Of a DNA stretch of 64,000 nucleotides, positions 20,801 to 30,466 are shown one piece after another; the first letter of the stretch is position 1; each line of letters begins with the position of its first letter. The stretch is from the NCBI GenBank assembly GCA_026419775.2, contig JAOPGA020000732.1, positions 1 to 64,000 on the forward strand, given 5' to 3'. The notes beneath the pieces are model-generated. The model was not told the origin of the DNA and made no database searches. It saw only the letters and a program-made list of their open reading frames with translations. A program made the position numbers and the translations under genes. Source of the stretch: Acrasis kona. Taxonomy: Eukaryota > Heterolobosea > Eutetramitea > Acrasida > Acrasidae.

Positions 20801-23800
20801 CGATTCCCAAGAAGATATCTTCGCTCACGACGTCCAATTTGCTGCATCCGGTTTCAAACATGATGCCTGTCGCTCTCACGAAATCAGGATGACCGTAGTG
20901 GTAACGAACGCCCAACATGGCCCAACTCTTTTGAACGATGCTTCCGAATACCTTCTCGGTGTATCCTGCTCCGTATCCTGCAGCTGACCAGTGCATGGTT
21001 GTAATGTATTCTTTGAATCCAACAATCTTTGTGCGAACGTCTTTTCCAAAGTTGTCGACGACTGCGGGCAAGAAGAATGATTGTGAGAGGTTCATGTCTT
21101 GATTGCAATCGACGCATTCGTTGACCGTACCGTCGAAGAATTGTAACAAGAAGGCTTGATGGCATGGCTTGCCTTGACCCATGATGAAATCTCCCATGCT
21201 TCTGCAGGTGACGTCGTCTGATGTGTTTCCGCTTGTTCTTAGTACGGCTTCGCACTTGTTGTTTCTGATGCGTTGATAGGCGACGTGCATTCCCTTGTTT
21301 CCGTACATCTTTAACATGGTGTCAATGTCTTCGCAGTATTGTTGATTGTCTTCTCTCTTTGAGTAAACTTGAGCGCCCATGTAGAGTTTGACTTTTCTCC
21401 TTGCGATTTGATCAGCTTTGCGATCGTCGCTACCAGATTGAAGTTTGTGTAGGAATTTCATTCCTTCGAATACTTTGGACGCTCCCTTGATGGTCCTGCA
21501 TACGAATTGGAATCTGTTGGATGCCCATAATCTCACTCCGAGTCTTAACTCTTCGTCTTCCTTCTTGTCCAAGACTGATAGATGAATGTCCTTCTTCTTG
21601 GCGAAGACGGCTTCCTCCAAACGATGAAGTCTCTTGCGATCCTTGTCGGTGTGTTTGGGTTTGTTCTTAAAGTTGATCCATTCGTCACGATGCTTGTTGA
21701 TGCAATGTTCCAAGAAACTAGTGTTGGTGTTTTCCCAATCGGTAATCTTTTTAAAGTTTTCGATGATGGTTTCGTTGTAAACTGGAACGGTGATACGGGT
21801 TGCTCTCATGTTCTCAACGCTGCAGAACTTTGGAACGGTTGGGTTCCATAAGTAGTTCATGAAACGAACGAGTTGGTAGGTGGCAGTGGGATTCTTGGGT
21901 TTGAGGTTGTAGATGCGGTACAAATCACGTTCGAACCAACTCAAAGTGATTTGATCTGGAGCGACCGTCTCTTGGGTCGTGGCGGTTGGTGCGACGGAAA
22001 TATCTGTGACTGCGGCTCCTTCGGTTGGTACCTCTGCACCCTTTTCGTCCTTCTTGGTTTGTTGTTTCTTCTTTTCTTCCTTCTTTTGTTCCTTTTTGAG
22101 TTTCTTTTCGGCATCCTCTTGCATCTTTTTCTTCTTCTTTTCGGAGAGTTCCATCACGTGAATAGAATCTTGGCCGATCTTGAAGGTGAATTGTTCCTTT
22201 TCTTCTGCGCTCATGAGGCACTCGTCATAAAAGTCTTGAATGATAAAGTTGAATAGTTGTGCGAATTTGGTCTTGATGATGGTTTGTTGTTCGACGTTGG
22301 CTCTTGGGAATTTGAGGTTGAGCATCTTCTCCGCAAAGAATCTCAAAGTACGTTGATCCTTTATTCTTCTCTTGAACAAGTGACGAGAGTGAATACCATA
22401 TAAGGCCATGGTGACGCAATTCCACATTCCTGATACGTGGAATGAGAATGGAGTGCGGGAGTCACTATAGTGAGTGTAGAACAGTTCCAAAGTGCAGTAC
22501 TGTAAGAACTCGCTTGATGTGTTCATGACACAAATGAGAGCGTAGAAGACGATTGGTGTGATTGTGAACGTGATCAAGAAGATCGGTGCCCAAGACAAAA
22601 CAAAGCTCAAAATGGCCAAGATGAAATCGATATCACCTATGGGTCCAGCGTAATTCAAAATTACGTTCGTGGCATCTTGGAGTTGGTAGAACAATAGGTA
22701 CTTGAGAATGAAGAATTGTATCAAAAACACAACACCCCAAACAAATACGTTCACAATGTTTGTCCATAACATGGTCAACGAATATCTGAGCGGAACTTTA
22801 CTATCACGACGAGATATGGAGAAGAAATGGGGATGTCTCCAAGGCCAGGTTAACAAGCGTCCGACAATTGCAACGGCAATGAAGAGACCAGCAACACCGG
22901 CTGGAATGGCGCATAGTACGATGTATAGAATTGGTTGTCTTTGCATAATTTCAATAAAGTTGTAATCGCTCAAGAACAATGTGACGGCAAGAACCAATAG
23001 TTGAATAACGGTTGAAACGATGTAATTCGCAATGAAGGCTGCATATCCTTGAATGTATCCGACTTGATCGACGTATGTCTTCCATTTACCGGCAAAGTTC
23101 AAACGTAACTTCTTGTCTTCATCAGTTTCTTTGTAAGCAGTCAACTGATTTTCGGGGCTTGATGTGACTCTGGTTTTGCACTTGGCCAATACCGCCAAAA
23201 TCTGCTTGTCGTTGGTTGCATAACCCATCTTGTTACTCATGAATGCTGCTTCAAAACGGAAAAGATAGGCTGGTCTATCGGCTGCTCCTCTTAGATCCTT
23301 TTTTGTCAAGAAACACTTAACGAAGGATCCGATATGGCAATTCTGGTTCAAATCGTCCTTTGTTAAAAAGTACTTGAGATCAACTCCTCTTTGGAAAGAA
23401 ACTCTCCTTAGCAGGTCATAAAGGAAACGAACATCTCCATCAAGTAAGAACAGATATTCTTTTTTAATGCGATCAACTTGATCAACCGCTACTTGAGCAC
23501 CGCCGCCTTTAATCTTCTTGTAGTTAGCATCAATGTGGCCTAAACATTGACCGATAAGTAATCTTGCGGTGTGGAAAAACAAGTTGGAGACACCATTCTC
23601 ACTACGGCATGCCTCCGGTAATAGACGGAACATAGTAGTGCGTAGGAAAATGTCTTGGATGATATGATGACATTCTTGTTCAGATATTTTCCCCTTCTCC
23701 TTGGCTGGATCAGTGGGTAAACGATAAAGGTCCTGTGCTCTTACAACTTTTTGGCTCGATATGCTGCACCATCTTTTGAAACTTGCGAAGAATTCATTTT

Positions 23801-24110
23801 CATAAAAATCTTGGAGAACTATTTGAACATTCAAGTTCTTTTGCTTTCTTCCCAACCAACCAGTACCATACCTCTCCATAGAGGACCAATGATCGCATAT
23901 GAATTCTACAATCTGGTCTTGAGTAAGCTTTCTGTGTAGTGGGTCGAATGGAGTCATAATCCACGCATCGATTTTGCTTATGGCATTTCTCACAATAGTA
24001 GATGCCTCTTCGAATCTATCTGGAGCTGGGGCTTGTGCCTCGATGGTAATAGTACCACCGGCGTCAGCCTCTTTTGTCTCTTTCTTATCCTTGGCCCCTT
24101 TACCTGCCAT
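17886..24110 (-). CDS. Beta-1,3-glucan synthase (GT48, FKS/callose type) with extended tail
   Basis: Single exon, 2074 residues from ATG 24110 (MAGKGAKDKK). Family members are about 1,750-1,950. Residues about 80-340 are the FKS N-terminal region. Membrane segments cluster at about 340-570. The cytosolic catalytic region spans about 570-1150, with YGHPDFVR, SEDIFLG, the EYYQ-like YIDYYEVGKARD and the RQLSIY block. A second membrane cluster lies at about 1150-1460. It uses UDP-glucose to make beta-1,3-glucan at the plasma membrane, probably for the cyst or spore wall. After a coiled coil (about 1480-1530) comes G-G-P plus ten prolines (about 1560), then 500 helical residues ending in charged runs (EEAAKKAAAEKAAEKKKNRK). 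Known FKS and callose synthases end soon after the last membrane span, so this tail is unusual. The frame is open 63 codons above the chosen ATG without another ATG within the coding-like part. Confidence 0.93.
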   Translation of the reverse strand: MAGKGAKDKKETKEADAGGTITIEAQAPAPDRFEEASTIVRNAISKIDAWIMTPFDPLHRKLTQDQIVEFICDHWSSMERYGTGWLGRKQKNLNVQIVLQDFYENEFFASFKRWCSISSQKVVRAQDLYRLPTDPAKEKGKISEQECHHIIQDIFLRTTMFRLLPEACRSENGVSNLFFHTARLLIGQCLGHIDANYKKIKGGGAQVAVDQVDRIKKEYLFLLDGDVRFLYDLLRRVSFQRGVDLKYFLTKDDLNQNCHIGSFVKCFLTKKDLRGAADRPAYLFRFEAAFMSNKMGYATNDKQILAVLAKCKTRVTSSPENQLTAYKETDEDKKLRLNFAGKWKTYVDQVGYIQGYAAFIANYIVSTVIQLLVLAVTLFLSDYNFIEIMQRQPILYIVLCAIPAGVAGLFIAVAIVGRLLTWPWRHPHFFSISRRDSKVPLRYSLTMLWTNIVNVFVWGVVFLIQFFILKYLLFYQLQDATNVILNYAGPIGDIDFILAILSFVLSWAPIFLITFTITPIVFYALICVMNTSSEFLQYCTLELFYTHYSDSRTPFSFHVSGMWNCVTMALYGIHSRHLFKRRIKDQRTLRFFAEKMLNLKFPRANVEQQTIIKTKFAQLFNFIIQDFYDECLMSAEEKEQFTFKIGQDSIHVMELSEKKKKKMQEDAEKKLKKEQKKEEKKKQQTKKDEKGAEVPTEGAAVTDISVAPTATTQETVAPDQITLSWFERDLYRIYNLKPKNPTATYQLVRFMNYLWNPTVPKFCSVENMRATRITVPVYNETIIENFKKITDWENTNTSFLEHCINKHRDEWINFKNKPKHTDKDRKRLHRLEEAVFAKKKDIHLSVLDKKEDEELRLGVRLWASNRFQFVCRTIKGASKVFEGMKFLHKLQSGSDDRKADQIARRKVKLYMGAQVYSKREDNQQYCEDIDTMLKMYGNKGMHVAYQRIRNNKCEAVLRTSGNTSDDVTCRSMGDFIMGQGKPCHQAFLLQFFDGTVNECVDCNQDMNLSQSFFLPAVVDNFGKDVRTKIVGFKEYITTMHWSAAGYGAGYTEKVFGSIVQKSWAMLGVRYHYGHPDFVRATGIMFETGCSKLDVVSEDIFLGIDTQLGGGLIQYIDYYEVGKARDVCIDTTSAFMSKIAGGARHVSNSRQVAELMTPLFYNPFRQLSIYQTTIGHYLSALLVLISYVSLSVIRIVLSILSFALQNREQFPSFKRVYDQADSYFWMQMGIALSVPGLFQALVDTGITGLVTYFVYLKFFVQTVFSAFHLLNTAYYFNKSFNNVPTYLASGRTPGLTHKDIRTVFNNYYKTHFRVCLFLIITLIIIFAMRLSWQALLVNGVFIILWMFSPFLFNRGSFSITVGEHTWRILTQEDWHFVHSFGVRAIFKKNKQEVDPKLLKKPSILLRPFLAIRRKFKHLITFLRACYCWLLNYVYIGACLTGVQYVNILIWLVPILFPFWAHKPRDEFYEERKKDLLQSTVTELEAWSVQITDEEARIKGEIRNMEGQVNTLKSMQNDLRSQLTQNSAAIKHIQENGVFGGNGEGGVPLDGEMSFGDGPGGPPPPPPPPPPMMDMNEFAKQQKEKREKALDIPPEIIPIIKAQVGDSNLNQATDEDLQGMMGSELADMVIKSLNMDFKETLKTITDSYAKYDTLWANKDKEDKEDFPPVDEMMKDLRQFLRELPKGVDLQKLREITKMQNLKDWSEADVAVVNKVVGFWAQVEECASFESVIDKVKTGLLKGESAILQWGDANKASNRLSNGRARSLRTNIEDIQASIPNQYQGMLDKYREVTQGNIPVLQGLRSNFGKSFDEWNAKWRQVIGVYQFRFAMLSLRCDCILHQIFDEWYFDAVASRQKKLTVLQLRNSRTKCEKVIGAFTQTQAFFKKSKELFAMHLNKLDIEIKDFVGYENVDEEVVKYIKGLFSSDKFVDTRDAWLHHNETLGAQFKHLGTFEEEDDNAVCSVERDEDERDEENELLYTIDEWHQIDQEVVQALKDEETEALRLLKEKRGDPEEAAKKAAAEKAAEKKKNRKAKKEADEKINAGAAKQGGVFNSQSESLNEIDLPEEEPQDEEDQ

Positions 24111-24912
24111 ATGAGACGACCTATGTGAGGTAAATTGTTTGAAAGTTTTCGAATTTAATGACTGTTGCGAGATGTGGCAACCTGCTTGAACGTTGACATT
24201 GACAGTGCTAAAATAAACTTTAATGTTCAAAACAAGTGAAAAAGTACGTTGCCCGACGACTAACGTATATTTGTTTTTGGTTCCTTCTCTTGTCCTCACA
24301 TCTCCATAAAAAGGGAAAATTTAGTCTAAAGGTATAAAAGATTCCCACTATGAGTTGGTGAGGAACACCGAAGTACGTTATTTAATAGGGCTCCGCGTTG
24401 ATTTGTATCGTTAAAAAATGTGTTAGAGTATTGATCTATTTAAATATGTTGTTGATCGGTTATTCAAGAAGAACATACGTTGATACTCATAAGGCTATGG
24501 TGGCAATCATCGTTATCTCAGATTGTGCTTATTTCCTTTCATGTCAAACAACTTTTGAACAACTTTTTTCAATATGTTTTTTATTGTGACACGACATTTC
24601 TTTCCTTGCCCAGAGATTTAGTAAAATAATATTTTTGAGTGGTATATTTGTGCTTGTAAATGTCGTCATCTTTATGTGATAGCTGAACTATTGTTGATCT
24701 TATGTATGAACTCAGTTTATTCAGCTTCAATTCATTTGTGGGGTATACTCGAGGACTTGTTTACGTACATCACCCCCACTTGCCTTCTTAAGACTAGCCT
24801 TTTTTATGGCAAGTCCAGAAATCTAAACTGTCATATAAGGACCGGTAAACTAACCCAACAATATTGTGCTGATAAGTAAGATGGTGATTAAAACAAACAA
24901 AATAATTTATTA
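24111..24912 (-). promoter_or_regulatory. Gap upstream of the glucan synthase
   Basis: About 800 bp that must hold the glucan synthase promoter and leader and the 3' trailer of the type I membrane gene. Minor frames exist on both strands but no coding sequence is convincing. No repeats of note seen. Confidence 0.3.
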
Positions 24913-25629
24913 TTATGCGTCCATTCGCTGTAGTGGCTCTGATGAGTTCAAAATTTCGTCCAATGGCACTTCATCTGCATAAACAACAGGGGCACTTTCT
25001 TTAGTCATGATTGGTGATTCTTGTAACTCGACCGAAGTTGGCTGTGGTGAGCTCACCACCAAGATGGTAGGTGCAGAGGGTGGTGCGCCAGTGCAGCAAT
25101 GTTTAATGCAAAAAATAAAAGCAATGCAACAGCAGCAAACCATTATTATTGGCACAATAAGCAGTACTATTGCATATCTACCATAATTCCTCACGATGTA
25201 CTCAATCACACCCGTGTCATCTGAATCTTGAGGTTGTTCAGATGGGGATTGTTGTGGGTTATCGGATGGTTTACTTGGCCTAGTGGTAACCTCTGTAACT
25301 GATGGTGATATCCAAATTGTTTGGTGTGACTTGTTAACCACAGCAAGTGTCAATGCAATGTGAGGTCTCAGGTTATCAACCGAGTGAACACCAACAAACT
25401 CTAGTTTGGAGTAGGCGGGGTAGTATTGGAAATCTCTGTTTTTGACCAATAGCGAGTAATCTTCTGGTGATAATAAAAACACAGAGCATAAACCTCTACA
25501 TTCTATTTTGAAATTGTACCCAACGTTTACGTGCAAATCATAACTCAAGGATTGAGTAGGAGATAAATCAAATGATAGTACTAAAGGCATAACAGCACAA
25601 AGGACGATCAAAGACAAACTGCTTCTCAT
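24913..25629 (-). CDS. Type I membrane protein, 238 aa
   Basis: Single exon from ATG 25629. Residues 1-19 are a clear signal peptide (LSLIVLCAVMPLVLSFDL). An ectodomain of about 130 residues is beta-rich with two cysteines (ECRGLC) and ends in a S/P/Q-rich stalk. A transmembrane helix follows at about 152-178 (YAIVLLIVPIIMVCCCCIAF), with a cysteine-rich end (CIKHCC) that could be palmitoylated. The 60-residue cytosolic tail is rich in P, S and E. I do not recognise the ectodomain. Start is 120 bp from the divergent cupin start, so the genes share an upstream region. Confidence 0.8.
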   Translation of the reverse strand: MRSSLSLIVLCAVMPLVLSFDLSPTQSLSYDLHVNVGYNFKIECRGLCSVFLLSPEDYSLLVKNRDFQYYPAYSKLEFVGVHSVDNLRPHIALTLAVVNKSHQTIWISPSVTEVTTRPSKPSDNPQQSPSEQPQDSDDTGVIEYIVRNYGRYAIVLLIVPIIMVCCCCIAFIFCIKHCCTGAPPSAPTILVVSSPQPTSVELQESPIMTKESAPVVYADEVPLDEILNSSEPLQRMDA

Positions 25630-25749
25630 TGTCTCAAGGGAACTTGAGTTCTTGTTTGTAAGGATTTTTAATGAAATTTTATCATGACATTGACGATTTG
25701 GCCGAACTCTTTGTCATCACCATGGATTGTAAAATCTGTATAAATAGAA

Positions 25750-26280
25750 ATGATGAAACCAAACAAAGCAAGTGTGATTGCTCACACCATAAAACCACAT
25801 GGTTTGTTTCCAAATAATAGCAAACTCCCTCTACTAATTTATAATGGAGTCTTTCATGAATCAGATCATGGAGAAGCGATGGCAGAATCCTTCGAACGAC
25901 TTTATGAAAGCAACAACTTCAAACCAAGTTGGAGGTATGGTGTGTATCCATATTTTCATTATCACTCGAATACGCATGAAATTCTTGGTGTATTCAGCGG
26001 AAATGCCGAACTGTTATTTGGAGGAGACGAAGGAATCAGATGCAAAGTCAAAGCTGGAGATCTTGTCGTTATACCGGCCGGCGTTGCACATCGAAGTGTT
26101 AAGACGAGTCAAGAATTTTGTTGTGTTGGTGGCTATCCAAGTAGCTCCCCTCACTATGATATGAATTACGAGAAGGATACGGACAATAACAAACAAAGTA
26201 AAATACTTGACGTACCAATTCCGAGCAATGATCCTATTTATGGACCACAAGGACCTCTTATTGATAAGTGGAACACTTAA
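25750..26280 (+). CDS. Single-domain cupin, bacterial YjlB-like
   Basis: Single exon, 176 residues. The cupin signature is clear: FHYHSNTHEILGVFSGNAELLFGG gives the first metal motif (HxH...E) and GDLVVIPAGVAHRSV the second, with GGYP after it. This matches the small cupin family typified by Bacillus YjlB, mainly bacterial. Such proteins bind a metal in a double-stranded beta-helix; substrate unknown. No intron and no signal peptide. The bacterial affinity suggests transfer into the lineage, which is inference from family distribution. Neighbours on both sides are eukaryotic genes. Confidence 0.85.
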   Translation: MMKPNKASVIAHTIKPHGLFPNNSKLPLLIYNGVFHESDHGEAMAESFERLYESNNFKPSWRYGVYPYFHYHSNTHEILGVFSGNAELLFGGDEGIRCKVKAGDLVVIPAGVAHRSVKTSQEFCCVGGYPSSSPHYDMNYEKDTDNNKQSKILDVPIPSNDPIYGPQGPLIDKWNT

Positions 26281-26664
26281 TGTGGGTCCTAGCCTCATAT
26301 ATTTGAAAAGTCGACTAAATATAAATTGTGTGAGAATCTGTTCGTGAGCATTAAACAGATATAATAAATAATTGAATTATTATGTAGTATTATCTGATTT
26401 CTGCTAAACAGGACACCAGTTCGGGTTACACTGTGTGGGACGGAAGTCACAATGTTATAAGATTGTAAAGCAGGAGTTTGAAATCTAAAAATATGTGGTA
26501 TTGTTAAAGTGGCACTTGATTTTTTAACATGCTCCCAAACGGATTCCCTTCATAATCTTTGTTTTTTGTGTTGATTTCCGTGTGTTGGCGTAGGCTTGAG
26601 TTCAAGTTAAAGATCAACGTTAAGGTATCTATTGAAATGGATTACTAAAAAGGCCTGATGATGT
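26281..26664 (+). other. Gap, nothing recognised
   Basis: About 380 bp between the convergent cupin and RWP-RK genes. AT-rich, with AATAAATAATTG-like trailer sequence near 26360. No gene or repeat seen. Confidence 0.3.
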
Positions 26665-27278
26665 TTATTTTGACTGGATTATGTGCGTCCTTACTACCTC
26701 TAGGCTCTCAAGGCCATCACAATAAATCAATCTTACAAAATCGTTGTTTATTTGGCTCTCCTTTGCCAGTTGGTGATAAACATTTTTCGAAACTTCCTCG
26801 AGATACTCAAATGTTGCATTCTTTACTGTACAAATAGCGTTGGACCACAGCAAAGGCGAGGGTCAGTGCTTCTCAAAAAGTTCTCACCAAAGAACTCGGC
26901 AAGAGAGGGTAGAAGTGTCTGACTGCTTGGAGAAGGATAGGGCGACCTCTCGTAGGGACTGTACCTATGTATTTCCAACCGCGGCGATGTATGTGCATTC
27001 TCATTTTGTGGTCTTCTTGATGGTTCACTACGCATTTCACAAGTAAAAGAAAAGGTGTTTTTTGTAAGGGACTTGGTATTAGTAGCAGTTAGGACGGGGT
27101 GTACGTCGTTTTGTGTTCTATGCCTTCTATACGGCCAGCTTTCTAGCCCATACTCTCTGCAAAGCTTTTTCAGTTTGGTTTTACTTATGTTGAGGTTGTT
27201 AGCTGCCACTTCTAGAGGCAGATGGAACAAGGGTTTAATCTCTGCAAGTTGTGGTAGGTAGTAGTTCCTCTGCTTCAT
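26665..27278 (-). CDS. RWP-RK domain transcription factor
   Basis: Two exons, 27278-26888 and 26825-26665, with a 62-nt intron (GTGAGAAC...TTGTACAG); 183 residues. Residues about 16-52 form the RWP-RK motif: IKPLFHLPLEVAANNLNISKTKLKKLCREYGLESWPYRR in order, with SWPYRR in place of RWPYRK. RWP-RK proteins are DNA-binding regulators known from plants and green algae (NIN, NLP, MID) and from some amoebae and slime moulds. A serine/proline-rich middle (about 95-125) is followed by a helical C-terminus (EYLEEVSKNVYHQL) created by the splice. The intron is the longest in a confident model here. Target genes unknown. Confidence 0.85.
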
Positions 27279-27359
27279 TGATTTTGTTTTTTATGTTCCT
27301 GATGATGTTGTAGGTTTTGAAAACAACCGGAAGAAATCTAGAAGTCACTCCGAACAAAT

Positions 27360-27491
27360 ATGTCTCTGATTTTTTTCAAAAAGAGATTTCACGCACCCAA
27401 AATGGCACAGCTTACACCCAAAACCATCAGCTCTTCTGTTCAGATTAAATCTCTCGAAAAATCAAAGAAAAATACCCCAAAGAGTAAATAA
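27360..27491 (+). CDS. Possible 43-residue basic peptide
   Basis: ATG at 27360 opens 43 codons to TAA at 27491, including MAQLTPKTISSSVQIKS and ending KKNTPKSK. It is basic and disordered. Too short to judge by composition alone, and no family is known to me. Confidence 0.25.
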   Translation: MSLIFFKKRFHAPKMAQLTPKTISSSVQIKSLEKSKKNTPKSK

Positions 27492-27506
27492 CTGCGTAAC
27501 CGTTAA

Positions 27507-27547
27507 TCAGCTGATGTCAGAAAACACCTAAACGTGGCATCAGCTGA
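27507..27547. repeat. Inverted repeat with 10-bp arms
   Basis: TCAGCTGATG at 27507-27516 is the exact reverse complement of CATCAGCTGA at 27538-27547, with a 21-nt loop. Each arm also contains the palindrome CAGCTG, an E-box-type site. It lies in the 1.1-kb gap upstream of the RWP-RK gene start and could be a binding site pair or an RNA hairpin. Confidence 0.5.
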
Positions 27548-27621
27548 CTTCTGCGGACTAAGCCCTAAAGAGCAAGGAGGACACCGGGATACCAGGGTAA
27601 CTTGAAAGTGCGCCGCGTTGT

Positions 27622-27656
27622 CTATCAAAATTTCTAGAAAGCTCATCTTTTGATAG
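27622..27656. repeat. Inverted repeat with 9-bp arms
   Basis: CTATCAAAA at 27622-27630 pairs exactly with TTTTGATAG at 27648-27656 around a 17-nt loop. It overlaps the end of a short minus-strand coding-like frame, so it may be a 3' trailer hairpin. Confidence 0.45.
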
Positions 27657-27797
27657 TGGTAATGAGTTCTCCTCTAGCATCAGTTACAATCACTGCAGCA
27701 TAAACATGTTGATGTTCTATTGTTTGAGTTGAATGGATTGTAGTTGGTTGTGTGAAGATTGGCGAGAGATAATGAAGACAAATTAATAGTATTAGTT
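27643..27797 (-). pseudogene. Coding-like fragment without a start
   Basis: An open frame of about 51 codons ends with TGA at 27643; its last part (HVYAAVIVTDARGELITTIK) has the look of a beta-strand protein segment. There is no ATG in frame and no good acceptor at its 5' end. It may be a relic or a last exon whose partner I missed. The rest of the 27.8-28.38 kb stretch shows nothing. Confidence 0.25.
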
Positions 27798-28385
27798 AAA
27801 TTAATACGTATTTATAAGACGAAACTACCACCAGTAGAAGGTTTGTCCTTCACTTTTTTCGTTACACGAATTTAAACATGTGAAATTCAGATATTGCGAA
27901 ATATTTTTTTGCATTCTTCAAGTCTTTTCTGTATTGAATGCTAGCACGAAATCCATCTTGTTCTAAACTCTTCACATTCGTTCAACAAATTAGTTATAAT
28001 TCAAGTCTGGGATAGTACGTTTCCTAAATTGAGATGATAAAATTGAATTCCTTGCTGGAGTACCTCCACCGAAAAGGCAAGTACCCGTACAATTCCCACG
28101 GCTCTTCCCTCTATAAAGTCATTTTTTTTGTAATAACTTGTCAACCGATCACGATCGAAAAAATATCCTAAGCAACCAGTGAATGGAAAACAGTTATCTC
28201 TTTCTGCACCGTTTGTATCTCTACTGATTATCGCTCATTCTTTCGTATGTAAGTGATCAGGATGCCACTTGCAACATTTATGGCTTCTTCAAGTTTTACA
28301 TTTGAATTTGTATTCATCAACCAACAACGGACAAGCATAAACCTATTTTAAAAATAGATAGAGACACACAATCCATTATTATACA

Positions 28386-30153
28386 CTAACAATTGCTTGG
28401 TTTATTATTCACATCATACATTAAATTCCTCTTTAATTCTGACAAACTATGTTTTCTGTCTAATCCCGGCTCAATCTTCTTCATTCTCATATAACTACAA
28501 AACTGCTCTGGAATCTCCTCCAAAACACTCTCTGCCAATTTCTCCATCGGAGAATTTTTGAATTTTGTAAAAGGCACAAACTGCACAATATCCCTACTCA
28601 TATTCTCGCCATTAAAACTCAACGGAACATCATCAGCATCCAAAATATCCATATTGGTAAAATCTGCATCGCCAACACCCACAATGATGATACTCAACGG
28701 AAGTTGGGATGCAAGTACAATCTCTCTCGTCGTCGCCGCCATATCAGATATCACGCCGTCAGTTACAATCAACAATATTTGATAAACATTGGCGCTACTC
28801 CTCGCTAACAACGCCGCTTGGTTGATGATTTGCGAAAAGTTAGTTGGACCATGTAATACCACTCTCGAAGCAGCATGTTCGTAAGCTCTCATGATGCCGG
28901 GAACGCCGGTGACGTTCAACATTCTTTGGTCCAAATTACAAGGGAAGCAATGCGACACGTTATATTCTGGTGGGATTTTTGCTCCGAAACCATAGACGGG
29001 GTAACTGTGGTCAGCGTCATAATAGTCGAGAATGGCACCGATGGAGTTGAGCGCCATTTGGTATTGGTTCATGGATGGGTATGTGTTTCTGTAATGTAGA
29101 CTGTTGGGATCTAATGGGTCGCCGTTGGAGGCAGTAAAGTCGATGGCAACCATGAGATTGATTTCATAACCTCCTTTGATGTATTCCAAAAATGTGTATC
29201 GTTGTTCGAATGTTACGTTGTTAATGAACAAAGTGCCAGAGTTGATGTACTTTTTCTTTTTTAGTTTCTTATCGGGATGGATGAGTTGGAATTGTAAGGG
29301 TTGGTTTTTGAGTAGTTCGCTGAGACTGGTGTCACATGATCCTATTAGATTATGCTTGCCGTTGTTGTTGTAATCGTAGCACTCGAATCGAAGAGTGCGT
29401 TGATCGTCTCCATTGCACAACTATGATTGTTAAGTACGGAACAGAAAGAAGTTTACTTTTTGAGATGTGATTGAAAATGGCCTCCAAGTTGGATTTAGGT
29501 TACGTTTGTAGAACTCTGTTCGATGTACAGGTTGGAATTCTCCATTTTCTGTTACTCTTGAGATGATTATAAATGGATCTAGCAAAGTTAGAACGAGTGA
29601 AATGAAGCAACATGCCTGAAGTGCCGAAGAAATCCTTCTTATCAAGTTTTTCCGCCCTTAATCCATTGGTAAATGTAATTAGTGCATTTTGTACTGAGAC
29701 TTGTTCGCTTCTAATAGCAATTTCACCCCTTTTGTTGTCGTTGGGGTGTGTTGGGTCGAATAACTCTTTTCTAAATAAACTACCTCGGAAAGTAACAATT
29801 TCAGCAAGTGTGCAATCTATTTGGCCAATAAAGTCTTGTTTATCTGCGTTAGTTGTTGTTTTGTCATCGATGTCAATCACAACAAATCTACACATTTGGT
29901 TTTCTGCAATTGTGAGCGTTAAGTAGTGACGTTATTTACTCTCAAAGCAGTACGTTACAGGTATTGACTTAACAAACCGTGGGTTTAAATTATTCCATAT
30001 GATTTCTGTTCTACCCACTTCGTTCCATGGCTGTATAAATGATTCTCGCATGTACAATATGATTTGTGGATCCGATAGCGAGAGAAGGTCCATGTTCTTC
30101 AGGTTGGAACATGCGAACGAGAGTTCCACCTGTGTCTTAAGCTCATCCTCCAT
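28386..30153 (-). CDS. Copine (two C2 domains plus VWA/copine domain)
   Basis: Four exons: 30153-29940, 29903-29616, 29578-29457, 29420-28386; 552 residues, the usual copine length. C2A covers about 1-130, C2B about 135-270 (SDPFIIISR, NPTWRPF, RFECYDYN), and the VWA-type copine domain about 280-510 (NLMVAIDFTASNGDP, QILLIVTDGVISDM, SIIIVGVGDADF). Copines bind phospholipids in a calcium-dependent way and move to membranes on calcium rise. Introns are 36, 37 and 36 nt; the second begins with GC (GCATGT...TTGCTAG) and is the only way to restore GTSDPFII, so it is a GC-AG intron. A 16-bp perfect inverted repeat lies 12 bp above the ATG. Confidence 0.93.
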
Positions 30154-30164
30154 TTTTTCTAGTT

Positions 30165-30207
30165 ATTTTTAGTGGTGTAAAAATCTAAAAGTTACACCAC
30201 TAAAAAT
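30165..30207. repeat. Perfect 16-bp inverted repeat above the copine start
   Basis: ATTTTTAGTGGTGTAA at 30165-30180 is exactly complementary to 30192-30207, with an 11-nt loop. It would fold into a stable hairpin in the copine leader RNA, or form a cruciform or paired protein site in DNA. No other copy was noticed in the window. The remainder of 30208-30466 holds no gene. Confidence 0.8.
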
Positions 30208-30466
30208 ATGTCAAGAGATTCGGACATTGAAGCTTCTAGGGTAAATTATATTTCAACGCACCAGCTCTTTCTAAAGTCATATGGATAACAGCAACATGAA
30301 TGGAAAAGATCTAGGCTGGACCTCAACACTTGGAAACACAACTATATGATCCAATTAAACATCATTCGGCATTACATACGATGAAAAACTGAACAATTGT
30401 TTTTTACCTCATAATGTTTTATTTCGTTAACATTGATAAACCTTACATAATATGAGTGAACCATAT

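Noticed and set aside
24111-24299. Longer N-terminus for the glucan synthase
   Set aside because: The frame is open but its composition is unlike the protein and the MAGKGAKDKK start is followed by the family-like region.
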